Assembly (NCBI GenBank): GCA_965230965.1
Contig: OZ246401.1
Coordinates: forward strand, 248,001 to 312,000
Length of the DNA: 64,000 nucleotides
DNA from: OLB23 sp965230965
GTDB taxonomy: Bacteria; Patescibacteriota; Microgenomatia; UBA1406; HO2-37-13b
Direction of reading: 5' to 3'
The notes beneath the pieces are model-generated. The model did not search any database, had not been told where the DNA came from, and was given only the letters and a program-made list of their open reading frames with translations. Each line of letters begins with the position of its first letter. Position 1 is the stretch's first letter. The translations under genes and the position numbers were made by a program. Below, piece by piece: positions 51,362 to 59,615 of the stretch.

Positions 51362-51739
51362 ATGAAAAAGGCAATTGTAACCGACAAGGCACCTGGTACT
51401 CCCTCGCTAATTTCTCAAGCCATTGAAGCAAACGGATTTGTCTTTACTGGTGGATTTATTCACTCGACCCCAGATGGAACCGTTATTGAAGGATCTGTAG
51501 ACGAAAAAGTAAAGCAAATTATGAGCAATCTACAAGCGGTTTTAGAAGCAGCTGGCTTGGGGTTTGATGATGTAGTGAAAGCAATAGTATGGGTTACTGA
51601 TATTGCTGATTTGCCGAAAGTCAACGAGGTATATAAAACATATTTCACTGAACCATTGCCAGCACGAGAAGGCATTTGTGTAAAGGCCTTACCTCTTGGA
51701 GCAAGTATCGAGATTAGTATGATTGCGGTAAGATCATAG
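51362..51739 (+). CDS. ridA: RidA-family enamine/imine deaminase
   Basis: A 125-residue RidA/YjgF protein: AIVTDKAPGTPSLISQAIEANGFVFTGGFI, the loop PDGTVIEGSVDEKVKQIMSNLQAVLEAAG, and the closing REGICVKALPLGASIEISMIAV, which supplies the conserved Arg and Glu of the active site in RidA trimers. It clears reactive enamines made by PLP enzymes. TATACT ends 6 nt before ATG 51362; the in-frame ATG at 51341 lies in the promoter. Confidence 0.9.
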   Translation: MKKAIVTDKAPGTPSLISQAIEANGFVFTGGFIHSTPDGTVIEGSVDEKVKQIMSNLQAVLEAAGLGFDDVVKAIVWVTDIADLPKVNEVYKTYFTEPLPAREGICVKALPLGASIEISMIAVRS

Positions 51740-51743
51740 CTCT

Positions 51744-52061
51744 ATGAACATTAAAGACGAACATTCAGATGATGCAGTAAACATTGCTCCCGATGTGCAT
51801 CACATAATTTATGAAGATGATATGGTTCGTGTGTTGAAAGTTAGTATGCAACCTGGGGGTTCTACCGAAATGCACTGGCACCCTCGCAACATAAATTACA
51901 TTTTGTCTGGTGGAAAGCTTCGTTTTAATAAACCAGATGGCAGCTCTGTAGAAGTTGATTTGTCTGAAGGACAAGTAACATCTGCTCAGACAGAAATTTC
52001 TCACGCTGTAGAAAATATTGGCGAGACAATGGTTGAAACAATTCAAGTCGAGATAAAATAG
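51744..52061 (+). CDS. Small cupin-domain protein
   Basis: A 105-residue single cupin. Metal-site residues are partly present: MHWHPRNINYILSGGKLRF carries two His of the first cupin motif, and EISHAVENIGETMVETIQ carries the later His. The substrate is unknown; such small cupins can be dioxygenases, isomerases or binding proteins. It starts 5 bp after ridA on the same strand and is presumably co-transcribed. Confidence 0.8.
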   Translation: MNIKDEHSDDAVNIAPDVHHIIYEDDMVRVLKVSMQPGGSTEMHWHPRNINYILSGGKLRFNKPDGSSVEVDLSEGQVTSAQTEISHAVENIGETMVETIQVEIK

Positions 52062-52066
52062 AATCC

Positions 52067-52918
52067 TTACATCAATAAGAACTGTCTATTACCACCTTCT
52101 TTATTCACATGAGTTTTCTTAATACTCTCAATGTCCGCATCTTCCAACTTGATCTCCATAGCTTGTTTTATTTCATCCCAATGCGTCTTAGAACTTGAAC
52201 GAATTGTAAATACGACTTCTTCATAACTATTTAAATATGCAAGAACAAGCTGGTGTTTTGAAATAGAATATTTTTTACTCAAATTAATCAAGAGTTTAGC
52301 TGCGTCAGCATTTGTATCAATATCAACAAGTGGTCGATATGCTTGGATCTTAATATTATGTTTGAGACAAAAATCATATGTGCCTGTTGTCATAATATCA
52401 TCGTCATCAATAGAGAAATGGACCTGGTTAAAAAGTATTGGAAGTTTTGACGTTTTTACTGCAAGGTCGAGAAGTTTTGGACCGAAGTTACTCACAGCTA
52501 CATTTCGTATTAATCCTTGGTTGTGCAAATCACTCGCTGCCTTGAAAAAATCACGCATATCAAAATCAAGATTTGGCGCATGGCATACAAAGTAGTCAAC
52601 ATAATAAATTCCCATACGCTTCATGCTTGCATGACAACCATCAATAACATCTTGATAGCTTAAAAAGAAACGATTTTGTTTTGTCAGAATTTTGTACGAT
52701 TCACGAGGATATTTTTTAATAGCTTCTCCGACAATTTCCTCACAACGACCAGCAGCATAGTTTTGTGCTGTATCAATTGTTGTAATGCCTTCATCGATTG
52801 CAGTTTGAATAACCTGAATATCACGAGCATCATTATTATTTAGATCGGGATCTTTTGTGCCCCCCATAAGCCACGTGCCGAGCGCAAGTTTAGGCACAAT
52901 ATCATTTGCATTATTCAT
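52067..52918 (-). CDS. Aldo/keto reductase
   Basis: A 283-residue AKR with the TIM-barrel signature: PKLALGTWLMGG, GITTIDTAQNYAAGRCEEIVGEAI (catalytic Asp and Tyr), RESYKILTKQNRF (Lys), DYFVCHAPNLD (His at the active site is reduced to a CHAP context), and the C-terminal region IRSSSKTHWDEIKQAM that contacts NADPH. It reduces carbonyls with NADPH. ATG 52918 is used because TATAAT on the minus strand ends 7 nt upstream; earlier in-frame ATGs run into the divergent gene. Confidence 0.85.
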   Translation of the reverse strand: MNNANDIVPKLALGTWLMGGTKDPDLNNNDARDIQVIQTAIDEGITTIDTAQNYAAGRCEEIVGEAIKKYPRESYKILTKQNRFFLSYQDVIDGCHASMKRMGIYYVDYFVCHAPNLDFDMRDFFKAASDLHNQGLIRNVAVSNFGPKLLDLAVKTSKLPILFNQVHFSIDDDDIMTTGTYDFCLKHNIKIQAYRPLVDIDTNADAAKLLINLSKKYSISKHQLVLAYLNSYEEVVFTIRSSSKTHWDEIKQAMEIKLEDADIESIKKTHVNKEGGNRQFLLM

Positions 52919-52933
52919 AGACGACATTATACT
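52905..52933. promoter_or_regulatory. Divergent overlapping promoters
   Basis: Plus strand: TTTGCA (52905-52910), 17 bp, TATACT (52928-52933), 6 nt before ATG 52940. Minus strand: TATAAT (52931-52926), 7 nt before ATG 52918. The two -10 boxes share four bases, so expression of the two genes should be mutually exclusive at any moment. Confidence 0.5.
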
Positions 52934-52939
52934 ACTACT

Positions 52940-53329
52940 ATGAAAACCCATGCATTTCGACTCAAACCCGGCATGGATCTCCGTCAAGAAATCGACAACT
53001 ACGTATCCCAGCACAACATAAAAGCCGCATGCATTCTCACCTGTGTTGGCAATCTCTCAAATGCAATTCTTCGGATGGCAGATGCAAAAGTTGTTAAAGA
53101 ATACAAAGGAAGTTTTGAGATTGTTTCTCTTGTTGGGACCATGGAGAGTGGCAACAGTCATCTGCATATTTCACTCTCAGACAAAGACGGCAATGTCTTC
53201 GGCGGCCATCTTAAACAGGGCTCGATTGTAGGTGTAACAGCAGAAATTGTTATAGGAGAACTCGAAAACCTCGAGTTTACACGCACACTTGATGCAGATA
53301 CAGGCTATGATGAGCTTGTGGTTGCCTAG
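52940..53329 (+). CDS. PPC/DUF296-domain protein
   Basis: A 129-residue stand-alone PCC (DUF296) domain: THAFRLKPGMDLRQEIDNYV, ACILTCVGNLSNAILRMAD, GTMESGNSHLHISLSDKDGNVFGGHLKQGSIVGVTAEIVIGEL with three His clustering in the HLHISLSD..G.VFGGHL motif. In plants the domain is part of AT-hook proteins; bacterial ones are trimers of unknown function, possibly metal-binding. Leaderless promoter as described for 52905-52933. Confidence 0.85.
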   Translation: MKTHAFRLKPGMDLRQEIDNYVSQHNIKAACILTCVGNLSNAILRMADAKVVKEYKGSFEIVSLVGTMESGNSHLHISLSDKDGNVFGGHLKQGSIVGVTAEIVIGELENLEFTRTLDADTGYDELVVA

Positions 53330-53332
53330 TTC

Positions 53333-53506
53333 TTACTTATCTTCAGCAGCACCCCTATTATCATCCTCTTTGATACGATCCATGACACGATCTATAAAAC
53401 CTTCTGGCGGCGTTGCTGGATCATTTTTTACAACATCTCTAAGCAACTCATCCATTGCTTGATCAACTTCATCGCCCTCATGTCCATCCATTGGTCCTTC
53501 ACTCAT
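53333..53506 (-). CDS. Small acidic hydrophilic protein (57 aa)
   Basis: A short gene with a strong start: GGGGGAAG seven bases before ATG 53506. The product is acidic with no membrane segment: MSEGPMDGHEGDEVDQAMDE at the start and a helix-forming LLRDVV ... FIDRVMDRIKED part. No family recognised. It is one of five tiny genes here with near-identical leaders (G-rich Shine-Dalgarno plus A/T-rich spacer). Convergent with the PPC gene. Confidence 0.6.
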   Translation of the reverse strand: MSEGPMDGHEGDEVDQAMDELLRDVVKNDPATPPEGFIDRVMDRIKEDDNRGAAEDK

Positions 53507-53530
53507 ATTACTTCCCCCTTTCTACATGCG

Positions 53531-53863
53531 TTAGTAAAACAATTTAAGTTCCTTCCCAATGCGATAAATTTTCCAAAAGCCTACGATAAGCAGCGATGAA
53601 CCAAAGATACTTGTGAATAAAAAGAAAATACGAATTTGTTCAGGCGATAAAAATGCGCCCGTTTCTTGCTCCAAGACAATTAATGTAAGAAAAAGTGACA
53701 TGTAACAGATTACGCCAGCAGAGACAAGTTTTAGACCATAGCCAAGTTTGCCACCAATCGCTTTAGCTGAAAGTACTGCATATACTACTACAAGAACAGC
53801 TGATGAGAATACACCAAAGAGGCTAATCTTAAGTAAATATGGATTTACGAATAATTCATCCAT
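53531..53863 (-). CDS. Small three-TM membrane protein, unknown
   Basis: A 110-residue protein with three predicted helices (about 10-36, 42-65, 78-100) and short loops. ATG 53863 is used, with 53869 as an alternative two codons earlier; the open frame extends further but overlaps the divergent VOC gene and its promoter. No family recognised. It follows the gap after the small acidic protein on the same strand. Confidence 0.5.
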   Translation of the reverse strand: MDELFVNPYLLKISLFGVFSSAVLVVVYAVLSAKAIGGKLGYGLKLVSAGVICYMSLFLTLIVLEQETGAFLSPEQIRIFFLFTSIFGSSLLIVGFWKIYRIGKELKLFY

Positions 53864-53902
53864 GTACATACATGGTAAAAAATGTAGTGGTATAATGTCA
53901 AT

Positions 53903-54301
53903 ATGAAAATGCAACCTGTTGTCCATTTTGAAATGCCTGCAGTCGATAAAAAACGTACCGCAGATTTTTACTCCAAAGTATTTGGCTGGCAGATGAATCA
54001 AATGGGTGATGAAATGGGAGGTTATCTCCTTGCCAATACAACTGAATCTGATGACAAGGGCCCTAAGAATCCTGGAGCCATTAATGGAGGCTTTTTTGAC
54101 AGAAAAGATGATGAACTTAGCCGCGCACCACATATTGTTATAGCAGTCGACAATATTGACGAAAGCATAAAAGCAGTTGAAGAAGCAGGCGGAAAGATAA
54201 TGGGTGAAAAAATGGATATTCCTGGTATTGGACTCTACGTTTCTATTCTCGATACAGAAGGCAATGTTGTTGGCATACTCCAGCCAAGCATGCAACGATA
54301 A
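53903..54301 (+). CDS. Glyoxalase/VOC-family protein
   Basis: A 132-residue VOC protein: VVHFEMPAVDKKRTADFYSKVFGWQM, PGAINGGFFDRKDDEL, PHIVIAVDNIDESIKAVEEAGGKIMGEKMDIPGIGLYVSILDTEGNVVGILQP. This is the common single-unit form that dimerises through two beta-alpha-beta-beta-beta modules; it probably binds a metal and a small molecule. An extended -10 (TGGTATAAT, -10 at 53891-53896) ends 6 nt before the ATG. Confidence 0.85.
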   Translation: MKMQPVVHFEMPAVDKKRTADFYSKVFGWQMNQMGDEMGGYLLANTTESDDKGPKNPGAINGGFFDRKDDELSRAPHIVIAVDNIDESIKAVEEAGGKIMGEKMDIPGIGLYVSILDTEGNVVGILQPSMQR

Positions 54302-54307
54302 CTCTAC

Positions 54308-54730
54308 ATGAAAGCAGGCATTGACTACATCGGCGTAGGCGTTGGCGCACTAATCTACAACGAAGAAGGTAAATTCTTCATGGCTTTGCGAGGACCAAAG
54401 GCAAAAAATGAGCGTGGAAAATGGGAAATTCCTGGTGGATCAGTTGAATTTGGCGAAACATTTGAACAAGCTATCATTCGAGAGGTCTTTGAAGAATACG
54501 GCATAAAAATCCGTGTAAAAGAACTACTACAAATCTGTGATCATATTATTCCTGATGAACATCAACATTGGGTTTCTCCTACGTATATCTGCGAAATTAT
54601 AGAGGGAATACCGAAAATTATGGAAGTGGAAAAATGTAGCGCCATGGGTTGGTTTTCTATTGAAGAGGCTGAAAAACTTCCGCTATCTATAGTGACAAGG
54701 TCTGATATTGTGAAGCTGAAAACACTATAA
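54308..54730 (+). CDS. Nudix hydrolase (MutT-like)
   Basis: A 140-residue Nudix protein with the box GGSVEFGETFEQAIIREVFEEYGI (residues 48-71), one Glu of the canonical REx2EE pattern kept as REVFEE. The N-terminal VGVGALIYNEEGKFFMALRG and the C-terminal EKCSAMGWFSIEEAEKLPLS are usual. It starts 7 bp after the VOC gene. It may hydrolyse dinucleotide or nucleotide-sugar pyrophosphates. Confidence 0.88.
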   Translation: MKAGIDYIGVGVGALIYNEEGKFFMALRGPKAKNERGKWEIPGGSVEFGETFEQAIIREVFEEYGIKIRVKELLQICDHIIPDEHQHWVSPTYICEIIEGIPKIMEVEKCSAMGWFSIEEAEKLPLSIVTRSDIVKLKTL

Positions 54731-54737
54731 TAATATC

Positions 54738-55226
54738 ATGAGCGATGCGAAACTAGAACTTGATGATTCCCTCAGCCCAACTCCTGAAGCTGCATATGCG
54801 AGTGAAGAACCAACCAGCGCATCTAACGAATGGTTAGAAGACCGCGGTCATAGTCTAAAAAGATGGATTGGTCACGGCATCCGTTTTATGGGTTCAGAAA
54901 TGGCAATTAATTGGGGCACTGGAATGGCAACATTTGGTGCACTCGCTTCTGTTTTAACTGCAAATCCAGTTCCACTTATGTTACTTGGTGGAAGCGGTGC
55001 AGCATTGGCTGGTGGTGGTATTGCTGCTGAGTGGTCAGGTATGAAGCATGCAGAATCAGACACAGAGAAAAAAGTATTCTGGCTTTCAAAATTAGGACAA
55101 ACAATCGGTACTGGTGCAGTAGTAGGACTGACCCTGTTAAGTAGCCCTCTTTATTTACCCATTGCAACAGGTCTATACTATGCAGGTGTTGGTATGGGCG
55201 CACGCGCAGTGACACATAGAAGGTAA
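54738..55226 (+). CDS. Membrane protein, unknown
   Basis: A 162-residue protein: an acidic N-terminal 50 residues, then three or four hydrophobic, glycine/alanine-rich helices (about 55-80, 82-100, 112-135, 135-158). The style resembles small Patescibacterial membrane proteins of unknown role. TATAAT (54726-54731) ends 6 nt before the ATG and lies across the stop of the Nudix gene. Confidence 0.5.
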   Translation: MSDAKLELDDSLSPTPEAAYASEEPTSASNEWLEDRGHSLKRWIGHGIRFMGSEMAINWGTGMATFGALASVLTANPVPLMLLGGSGAALAGGGIAAEWSGMKHAESDTEKKVFWLSKLGQTIGTGAVVGLTLLSSPLYLPIATGLYYAGVGMGARAVTHRR

Positions 55227-55234
55227 TATATACT

Positions 55235-55600
55235 ATGGATGAAAGAGATATTCTATATAGAGTGCTCACTATCATTGGCTACTCAGATAGCAAGCTTGAG
55301 TTTATTAATAAATTCTTTTCGTTCATTTATATTGAATCTATTGCGCGGCTTTCGACAGAACTATCGCTAGGTGATCAAAAAAGGCTCGGTGAAGAGCTTA
55401 ATCATGCCCAAGATGATGAAGAACAGCAAAAGGAAATAATCTTGAAGTATCTGCCTAAAGAACAATTTGAAGAAATCGTTGCAGAGGTTTCAGAGGAACA
55501 ATTTAGAGATTATTTGGGCACAATCATGCCGACTCTCTCTGAAGAAAAGCAGATGGAGCTTACTGATTTTCTATCTTCATTGCAAAAACCGGAAGCGTAG
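55235..55600 (+). CDS. Small helical protein (DUF5663-like)
   Basis: A 121-residue all-helical acidic protein with FINKFFSFIYIESIARLSTEL, two similar EEQF/E-EF helix pairs (EQFEEIVAEVSEEQFRDYLG) and a closing LTDFLSSL. The pattern is like DUF5663 proteins of Patescibacteria; function unknown. It starts 8 bp after the membrane-protein gene, probably in the same transcript. Confidence 0.5.
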   Translation: MDERDILYRVLTIIGYSDSKLEFINKFFSFIYIESIARLSTELSLGDQKRLGEELNHAQDDEEQQKEIILKYLPKEQFEEIVAEVSEEQFRDYLGTIMPTLSEEKQMELTDFLSSLQKPEA

Positions 55601-55612
55601 TATAATAGAGAT

Positions 55613-56113
55613 ATGGCAGAAGAAGCTGATCGTGAAAAAAATGACCATAAAGAATCTCCATCAAGATTAAAAAGCATCCGTGCTAGTCATAAGATGCGTC
55701 TAGGCCTGATTCTTTTCCTCATGGCAATCGTAGCTGTATTGTTTGTCTTCTGGGAAAAAGCACGTATTGCCCTCGTCATTATTTTCATAACGCTTCTTGC
55801 TGCATTCGGTCTAGAGTTTAGCCAAAATGATTTTGATCTTGGAAAACTTATGCAAACAAGGTCATTAAAGGAATCTAAAGTTTCGCGCGATGAAAAAGGA
55901 AATATTCTCTTTGATAAATTTGGCAATATAACTACAGATGGTTCTAAGGGCAAGAAAGCCGACGAATACAACTGTGATGATTTTGATACGCAACCAGAGG
56001 CACAAACCTTTTTTGAAAAAGTTGGCGGCACTGCGAATGATGTGAACAGACTTGATGGCAATAAAGATGGCGAAGCTTGTGAAGCTTTACCACAAGGAAA
56101 TGCTAAGAAATAA
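55613..56113 (+). CDS. Membrane protein with C-terminal excalibur-like calcium motif
   Basis: A 166-residue protein: a basic, polar N terminus, two hydrophobic segments (about 28-45 and 48-62), then a linker and a C-terminal excalibur domain (about 118-160) with NCDDFDTQPEAQTFFEKVGG and the DxDxDGxxC-type loop LDGNKDGEACEALP, which resembles the EF-hand-like calcium site of extracellular proteins; the two cysteines may bond. TATAAT (55601-55606) ends 6 nt before the ATG. Confidence 0.7.
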   Translation: MAEEADREKNDHKESPSRLKSIRASHKMRLGLILFLMAIVAVLFVFWEKARIALVIIFITLLAAFGLEFSQNDFDLGKLMQTRSLKESKVSRDEKGNILFDKFGNITTDGSKGKKADEYNCDDFDTQPEAQTFFEKVGGTANDVNRLDGNKDGEACEALPQGNAKK

Positions 56114-56140
56114 ACATATTATTTAAGGTATAATAGATTT

Positions 56141-56278
56141 ATGGCAAAAAGAGATACGGGTGTAGGAAAGATGCGAAAAACGCATTCCAAAAAAACCAAG
56201 AAACGACTCGAGACAAAAAAACAAATGCTTGCTTTTAAAGCGTTAAAACCCAGTTTGCGCAGAAAAAAGAAAGAATAA
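56141..56278 (+). CDS. Small highly basic protein (45 aa)
   Basis: A 45-residue protein with 19 Lys/Arg: MAKRDTGVGKMRKTHSKKTK, then an AFKALKPSLRRKKKE end. It looks like a ribosome- or nucleic-acid-associated peptide but matches no ribosomal protein I can name. TATAAT (56129-56134) ends 6 nt before the ATG and there is no Shine-Dalgarno. The next gene begins 3 bp later. Confidence 0.6.
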   Translation: MAKRDTGVGKMRKTHSKKTKKRLETKKQMLAFKALKPSLRRKKKE

Positions 56279-56280
56279 TC

Positions 56281-57090
56281 ATGGAACTCTCCTTCGAAGA
56301 TCATATTCGAAAAATACTCCTTCTTGTTCACAACATTGTCATTGACTCACCAATCCTAGACAAAGACACAGGCGTTGTTAATTTAAAAGGTGACAATACA
56401 ATAATGATGGATAAAAAGTTAGAGGATGCCATTATTGACTACATTAAAAACAATGATCTTCCATTTAATATTTTCTCTGAAGAAATTGGGACTATAGAAT
56501 TTCATCCAAATCCAACACATCTTATTGTTTTCGATCCACTTGATGGCAGCACTAATTATAAACTTGGAAAAAACTTGCTCCCCTATGGATTGTTAATTGC
56601 ATGCTACAGAGGATTACAGCCAAAAATAAAGGACATCATTGCATCGGGTGGAATTGAACATATAACTAATAAAGGTTGGTTGTATGATGGAAAAGTGACA
56701 AAAACTTTTGATGGTGAAGAAGTAGATCTAAACAAGGAATGGACCATTTCAAAATCTACACCTGTGTATCTAGATTTGTACTATAAAAAGGCATATGAAA
56801 AATTTAGCGCTTTTCCAGAGAAAGTCCATGTTCGTTGGAATGGTTCAAACATAAGCAGCTTACTTTACATAATGTCTGGCGTTGGCGCTGTAATGGGATC
56901 AAGTCAAATGCGTCCCGAAGAAATTGGTGCAGTTGTTTCACTGATTAGAGGTGCTGGTGGGTTAGCTACTGATTTAGAGGGAAATGATTTGGGTGAATAT
57001 GATTTTTCTACAGAAAGTACATATCCTTTACTTGCCGGAAACAAGGACGTTGTAGAAGCTATGCTTCAATATTTAAAGGAATTCGAATGA
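56281..57090 (+). CDS. Inositol-monophosphatase-like (FIG superfamily) phosphatase
   Basis: A 269-residue FIG phosphatase: DNTIMMDKKLEDAIIDYI, FSEEIG (metal Glu), LIVFDPLDGSTNY (the DPLDGS metal motif, about residues 82-94), and ending in MRPEEIGAVVSLIRGAGGLATD with the lost WDxAAG Asp replaced by EE. The substrate could be inositol phosphate, fructose bisphosphate or PAP. Change at the last motif may alter specificity. Operon partner: B3/B4 protein (ATGA overlap). Confidence 0.75.
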   Translation: MELSFEDHIRKILLLVHNIVIDSPILDKDTGVVNLKGDNTIMMDKKLEDAIIDYIKNNDLPFNIFSEEIGTIEFHPNPTHLIVFDPLDGSTNYKLGKNLLPYGLLIACYRGLQPKIKDIIASGGIEHITNKGWLYDGKVTKTFDGEEVDLNKEWTISKSTPVYLDLYYKKAYEKFSAFPEKVHVRWNGSNISSLLYIMSGVGAVMGSSQMRPEEIGAVVSLIRGAGGLATDLEGNDLGEYDFSTESTYPLLAGNKDVVEAMLQYLKEFE

Positions 57091-57785
57091 AACTCACAAT
57101 AGAACCAATAATCTTCGAAAAATATCCTGATGTCAATATCGCTGTCGCTGAATTACAAGGCATTAATAATGCAGGTGAACATCAAGAAATAACAGAACTC
57201 CTTCGCGAAGCAGAAAAAAATGTGATCGAAGAATTTTCTGGAAAACAAATTTCTGAACTACCTTTTGTCACACCTTGGCGTGAAGCATATCGCACGTTTG
57301 GTGCAAAACCATCAAAATACCCTTCATCAATTGAAAACTTAATTAAACGCGTTATTAATGGCGAGCAAATCCGCCATGTTAATAAACTTGTCGACATTTA
57401 TAACATCATTTCTTTACGACACCATCTACCAGTTGGCGGCGAAGATATTGCATCACTAAAAGGCACAGTCCTTCTCACTTGTGCTGGCGATGACGAAGCA
57501 CCTGTGAAACTTTTGGGTGAACAAGAAGCACGAGCACCATACCCTGGGGAGGTTATTTATAAAGATGAAGAAGGCACTCTCTGCAGACGATGGAATTGGA
57601 AAGAAGCAGAGCGAACAAAATTGACAGAACAAACTACTGATGCAATCATCGTCATGGAGGGACTGCCACCGATTGATAAAGAAAAAGTGCAAAGTGCGAT
57701 GGAAGATTTAGTGAGGCTTGTTCAAAAATTTTGCGGAGGAGAGTACGAAGTGACTATTCTACATAAAGAGGCAACTCCACTGTAA
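57087..57785 (+). CDS. Stand-alone B3/B4 tRNA-editing-like domain
   Basis: A 232-residue protein of the B3/B4 domain family found in the beta subunit of PheRS: PFVTPWREAYRTFGAKPSKYPSSIENL and VNKLVDIYNIISLRHHLPVGGEDI, then GEVIYKDEEGTLCRRWNWKEAERTKLTEQT with conserved aromatic and acidic residues. Such free-standing proteins may hydrolyse mischarged tRNA or deaminate/deacylate amino acids; the exact target is unknown. Start overlaps the FIG gene by 4 bp; the 3' end overlaps the convergent kinase gene by 32 bp. Confidence 0.85.
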   Translation: MKLTIEPIIFEKYPDVNIAVAELQGINNAGEHQEITELLREAEKNVIEEFSGKQISELPFVTPWREAYRTFGAKPSKYPSSIENLIKRVINGEQIRHVNKLVDIYNIISLRHHLPVGGEDIASLKGTVLLTCAGDDEAPVKLLGEQEARAPYPGEVIYKDEEGTLCRRWNWKEAERTKLTEQTTDAIIVMEGLPPIDKEKVQSAMEDLVRLVQKFCGGEYEVTILHKEATPL

Positions 57786-59271
57786 ACGTTGACCCCTTAT
57801 CTTTTTTACTAATCACTGAGATTGTTCCCCGATGTCGTTTGATAATTTCATTTGAAATATAGAGACCCACACCAAATCCTGTTATACCTTCATTAGTACT
57901 TTCCCGATAAAAAAGTTCAAAAATTCTGGAAAGATTTTTTTGTGGAATACCTAAACCGAAATCTTTTACATGCACAATAATATTCGATTTTGAAGATAGA
58001 ACTTTCACGATCACTTTATTACTATCTGGGGAGTATTTAACTGCATTTTTTATTAAATTGCTAAAAACTTCATTTAATCGCACACGATCTGCAACAATCG
58101 AGGTCTTAGCAGATCCTTTAAGGATAATTTTATGTTTTGTTACTAGCTGCAAATCCTTAATTTCACTACTGATAAATTCATCAAAATCAAACACCTCTTT
58201 ATTAAGTTCTAGGCGATTTGCTCTAATCGTAGTCAAGTCAAGAAGCGTTTTAATTAATCTGTGAAGATGGGTTGTCTGAGTATCAATTTTTTCTACATAT
58301 TGACTAATTATTGGCATTTTATTCCCTTTTATTTCACTTTCTATTAGATGAAGATATGCTTTAATACTTGCAAGCGGAGTTTTTAACTCATGACTTGCAA
58401 CACTTAAAAAAATTTCTGATCTTCTTGCTTCTTTTTTTCTTTCAGTGATATCGCGTGCAAACCATATACGTCCATAATGTTCTCTGTGCGGGCCAGTTAA
58501 AGGTGTCGTGTAGCGCTCAATCCACCTACCGTCAAGCAATTCGACCTCGTCATAGCTACTTTTCTTAGGATTTGCATTGATTTGTTGTACATATGCCATA
58601 AACTTTTTTGGTCTCTTTACTTTATGTTTTAGAAGGTTAAGTCGCTGTCGTTCAGTTTTGTCCCTAATTTGATTTGAAGTAATATCCCAAATTTCTAGAT
58701 ATTTTTTATTAAAGCTTAAGGTGCGACCTTTTTCAGAAATAATTAATTTTCCATCTTGTGATGCGCTATTCTCTGCCTCAAGTAGCGCATTCTGAAAAAG
58801 CAGTGTTTCCGTTGTTTTTTGAAGATCGGTGACCTCATGAAAAAGATTAACAGCCCATTGTATATTTCCGTCTTTATCAAAAATTGGCCTTGCTTGAAGA
58901 ACAGACCACCTTACTTCTTTACTGCCCTTTTTTCGAAAACCAATAATTACCCTTTCAGACTCCTTACCCCCAAGCGCTACTCTCCCAGGTAAATTTTCTA
59001 TAGGAAAAGGTTTGCCAGATATATCAGTAAGTACAAACTTATCGAGTATTTTATGAGGAGGAGTTTTGATAAGAGCTTTTGCCGAAGAAAATCCGATAAT
59101 CTTTGCAGCTGCATTATTCGCACATACTACTTTTCCTGTTGTATCTTGCACAGTGATGCCATCTGCTACAGCATCGAGAAGTTGTTCAAACTCTATGGTT
59201 TTTACATCCTCCCTTATTTGCTTCACTCTTATATTATAACACTCTAGAGCCTTCTTACCTTTTTCTTGCAT
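57754..59271 (-). CDS. PAS-PAS sensor histidine kinase (cytoplasmic)
   Basis: A 505-residue kinase without membrane helices. Two PAS domains (about residues 20-140, LLDAVADGITVQDTTGKVVC; about 155-270, AENSASQDGKLIISEKG), a HisKA domain with the H box SVASHELKTPLASIKAYLHLIE (about 287-310, His is the phosphosite), and the HATPase domain with N box LNEVFSNLIKNAVKYS, DFGLGIPQ and GFGVGLYIS. It is a soluble sensor, perhaps of redox or oxygen via PAS. ATG 59271 is chosen because TATGTA ends 6 nt upstream; the longer frame overlaps the GlsB-like gene. Likely partner regulators lie at 59616 and 60145. Confidence 0.9.
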   Translation of the reverse strand: MQEKGKKALECYNIRVKQIREDVKTIEFEQLLDAVADGITVQDTTGKVVCANNAAAKIIGFSSAKALIKTPPHKILDKFVLTDISGKPFPIENLPGRVALGGKESERVIIGFRKKGSKEVRWSVLQARPIFDKDGNIQWAVNLFHEVTDLQKTTETLLFQNALLEAENSASQDGKLIISEKGRTLSFNKKYLEIWDITSNQIRDKTERQRLNLLKHKVKRPKKFMAYVQQINANPKKSSYDEVELLDGRWIERYTTPLTGPHREHYGRIWFARDITERKKEARRSEIFLSVASHELKTPLASIKAYLHLIESEIKGNKMPIISQYVEKIDTQTTHLHRLIKTLLDLTTIRANRLELNKEVFDFDEFISSEIKDLQLVTKHKIILKGSAKTSIVADRVRLNEVFSNLIKNAVKYSPDSNKVIVKVLSSKSNIIVHVKDFGLGIPQKNLSRIFELFYRESTNEGITGFGVGLYISNEIIKRHRGTISVISKKDKGSTFTVELPLYVE

Positions 59272-59342
59272 TATTATTACATAATTTACGTGCTTTAGGA
59301 CGATACTTAAGATATAGAAATTGCTGAAAGGGGGTGAATAAT

Positions 59343-59591
59343 ATGGGCATTTTAGTATGGATTGTTTTAGGTTTGATCGCCGGATGGCTCGCTTCAATTT
59401 TGATGAAAACTGATGCGCGTCAAGGTGCAATTGGCGACATAGTTATGGGTATTGTAGGAGCCGTCGTTGGCGGTTACGTTTTTAATATGCTTGGAGAAAG
59501 CGGCGTAACAGGCTTTAATATTTATAGTATATTGGTTGCAACAGTGGGTGCAATCATTCTCATAGCTATAGGTAGAGCATTAAAGCTATAA
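59343..59591 (+). CDS. GlsB/YeaQ/YmgE-type stress membrane protein
   Basis: An 82-residue transglycosylase-associated/GlsB protein: MGILVWIVLGLIAGWLASIL, then KTDARQGAIGDIVMGIVGAVVGGYVFNMLG, and a third helix ending AIGRALKL. Three short membrane helices. The AAAGGGGGTG leader six bases before ATG 59343 is a strong Shine-Dalgarno, favouring this start over the GTG at 59334. Members anchor stress proteins at the membrane; it is flanked by a histidine kinase and response regulators. Confidence 0.85.
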   Translation: MGILVWIVLGLIAGWLASILMKTDARQGAIGDIVMGIVGAVVGGYVFNMLGESGVTGFNIYSILVATVGAIILIAIGRALKL

Positions 59592-59615
59592 GGATCCGTT
59601 GGCTCAAACATAACT

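Noticed and set aside
53864..54295. Minus-strand extension of the 110-aa membrane protein to 254 aa
   Set aside because: It would run antisense through the conserved VOC gene and over its promoter; the extension has no recognisable features.
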